The notes under the pieces were generated by a model. It saw only the letters and a program-made list of their open reading frames with translations, did not search any database and had not been told where the DNA came from. The translations under genes were made by a program, and so were the position numbers. A DNA stretch of 64,000 nucleotides from Asterias amurensis. Lineage: Eukaryota > Echinodermata > Asteroidea > Forcipulatida > Asteriidae. Shown piece after piece: positions 63,411 to 64,000 of this stretch; position 1 is the stretch's first letter, and each line of letters starts with the position of its first letter. The DNA lies in NCBI RefSeq assembly GCF_032118995.1, contig NC_092650.1:25723001-25787000 (forward strand). The letters are read 5' to 3'.

Positions 63411-63877
63411 AATGTTGCGTAAAATTTTACTCTTTGTGGTGTTCAAAAGGGAACATGGTCGTTTGGAGGGTAAAGCGGTACGCAACAGGGGTTGCGTCGT
63501 AATTTACTCAATTTCTGTGTAAAACGGCTACCCAACTATGCGTCAAATTTCTAACCCAACTTTGTTGTGTCAAAATGTACCCAACAACCGACTACCCATT
63601 TACTCAGTAGTTGAGCACCATAACCCCAAGTGTTGAGTAAAAAAGAAGTAGTGCATTTTGGCAGCAAAACGGACACTACTAAAAAATTAAAAAAGCCATA
63701 TATACATTGAATTGGACTGGACAGTATAATATCCGATTAATATATGGTGATCACAACCCTATAACCACCTTGCATAAAACGACCGGAATGTTTGTGTACA
63801 TTCAGGGGGTGAAAACGAAAACAAAGTTTTAGCGAGCAGACTATAAGTAACAATCTCTTTTTAGAAGCGGTGTTGTT

Positions 63878-63893
63878 GGCTCTCAAAAGAGCC
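63878..63893 (-). other. Histone-type 3' stem-loop sequence
   Basis: Minus strand ACCAAAC-GGCTCTTTTGAGAGCC-AACAAC: 6-bp stem and 4-nt loop as in histone mRNA 3' ends, with TTTG in place of TTTC. No histone coding sequence is seen in the 107 bp upstream. Confidence 0.35.
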
Positions 63894-64000
63894 GTTTGGT
63901 TTTGCCAAACCTGTTATTGACGAAATTGAAGCTGCTATCTACGTATTTCCTGGTGATGCATTTCTCACTTCAACAGACTGTTGTACCTCAAATATAATGC

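Overview
The window is metazoan nuclear DNA: AT-rich, intron-bearing and packed with short non-autonomous transposons. The domain repertoire (secreted C-type lectin, HYR domains, tandem fucolectin-type domains, PAN plus an echinoderm/cnidarian matrix-protein-like domain, a fibrinogen-related relic) points to an echinoderm, most likely a sea star. That assignment is inference from protein families and repeat style. No LTR element or virus-like element was recognised.

Three host genes can be built from the sequence. (1) Plus strand, 10071-23398: a six-exon gene for a 308-residue secreted protein with a signal peptide, a PAN/Apple-like module and a domain resembling uncharacterised cnidarian/echinoderm matrix proteins. 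A decayed copy of its third exon lies in intron 3, and a broken fibrinogen C-terminal fragment lies in its 3' region. (2) Plus strand, 31019-31555: an intronless gene for a 178-residue secreted C-type lectin, with a TATA-like box and three diverged tandem repeats of about 190-215 bp upstream. (3) Minus strand, 59235-37527: a 13-exon gene for a 720-residue secreted protein: signal peptide, Cys-containing N-terminal region, two HYR domains, three fucolectin (FTP, F5/8-type-C-like) domains. Every intron is phase 1, and each fucolectin domain is encoded by the same three-exon cassette.

All three products look secreted and two are lectin-like, so the locus reads as an extracellular recognition or matrix neighbourhood. 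They lie on both strands with separate promoters and there is no sign of an operon.

Layout: 1-10 kb, intergenic, repeats only (MITEs, hexamer minisatellite 3474-4135, perfect hairpin 5274-5508, a 62-bp tandem repeat, a 1-kb TIR element 7612-8620). 10-24 kb, gene 1, with introns full of a 22-bp minisatellite, a 1.4-kb foldback element and nested transposons. 24-30.9 kb, intergenic MITEs. 31-31.6 kb, the C-type lectin. 31.8-37.5 kb, intergenic, with a 195-bp tandem array. 37.5-59.2 kb, the HYR-fucolectin gene, whose introns carry a 3.2-kb foldback element, a truncated LINE, tRNA-derived SINEs and many MITEs. 59.3-64 kb, its upstream region, MITEs, LINE tails and a histone-type stem-loop without a histone gene.

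The most informative mobile-element signals are several MITE families flanked by TTAA, a palindromic family with 9-bp target duplications at both copies (Mutator-like), and a set of nestings that give a relative insertion order.
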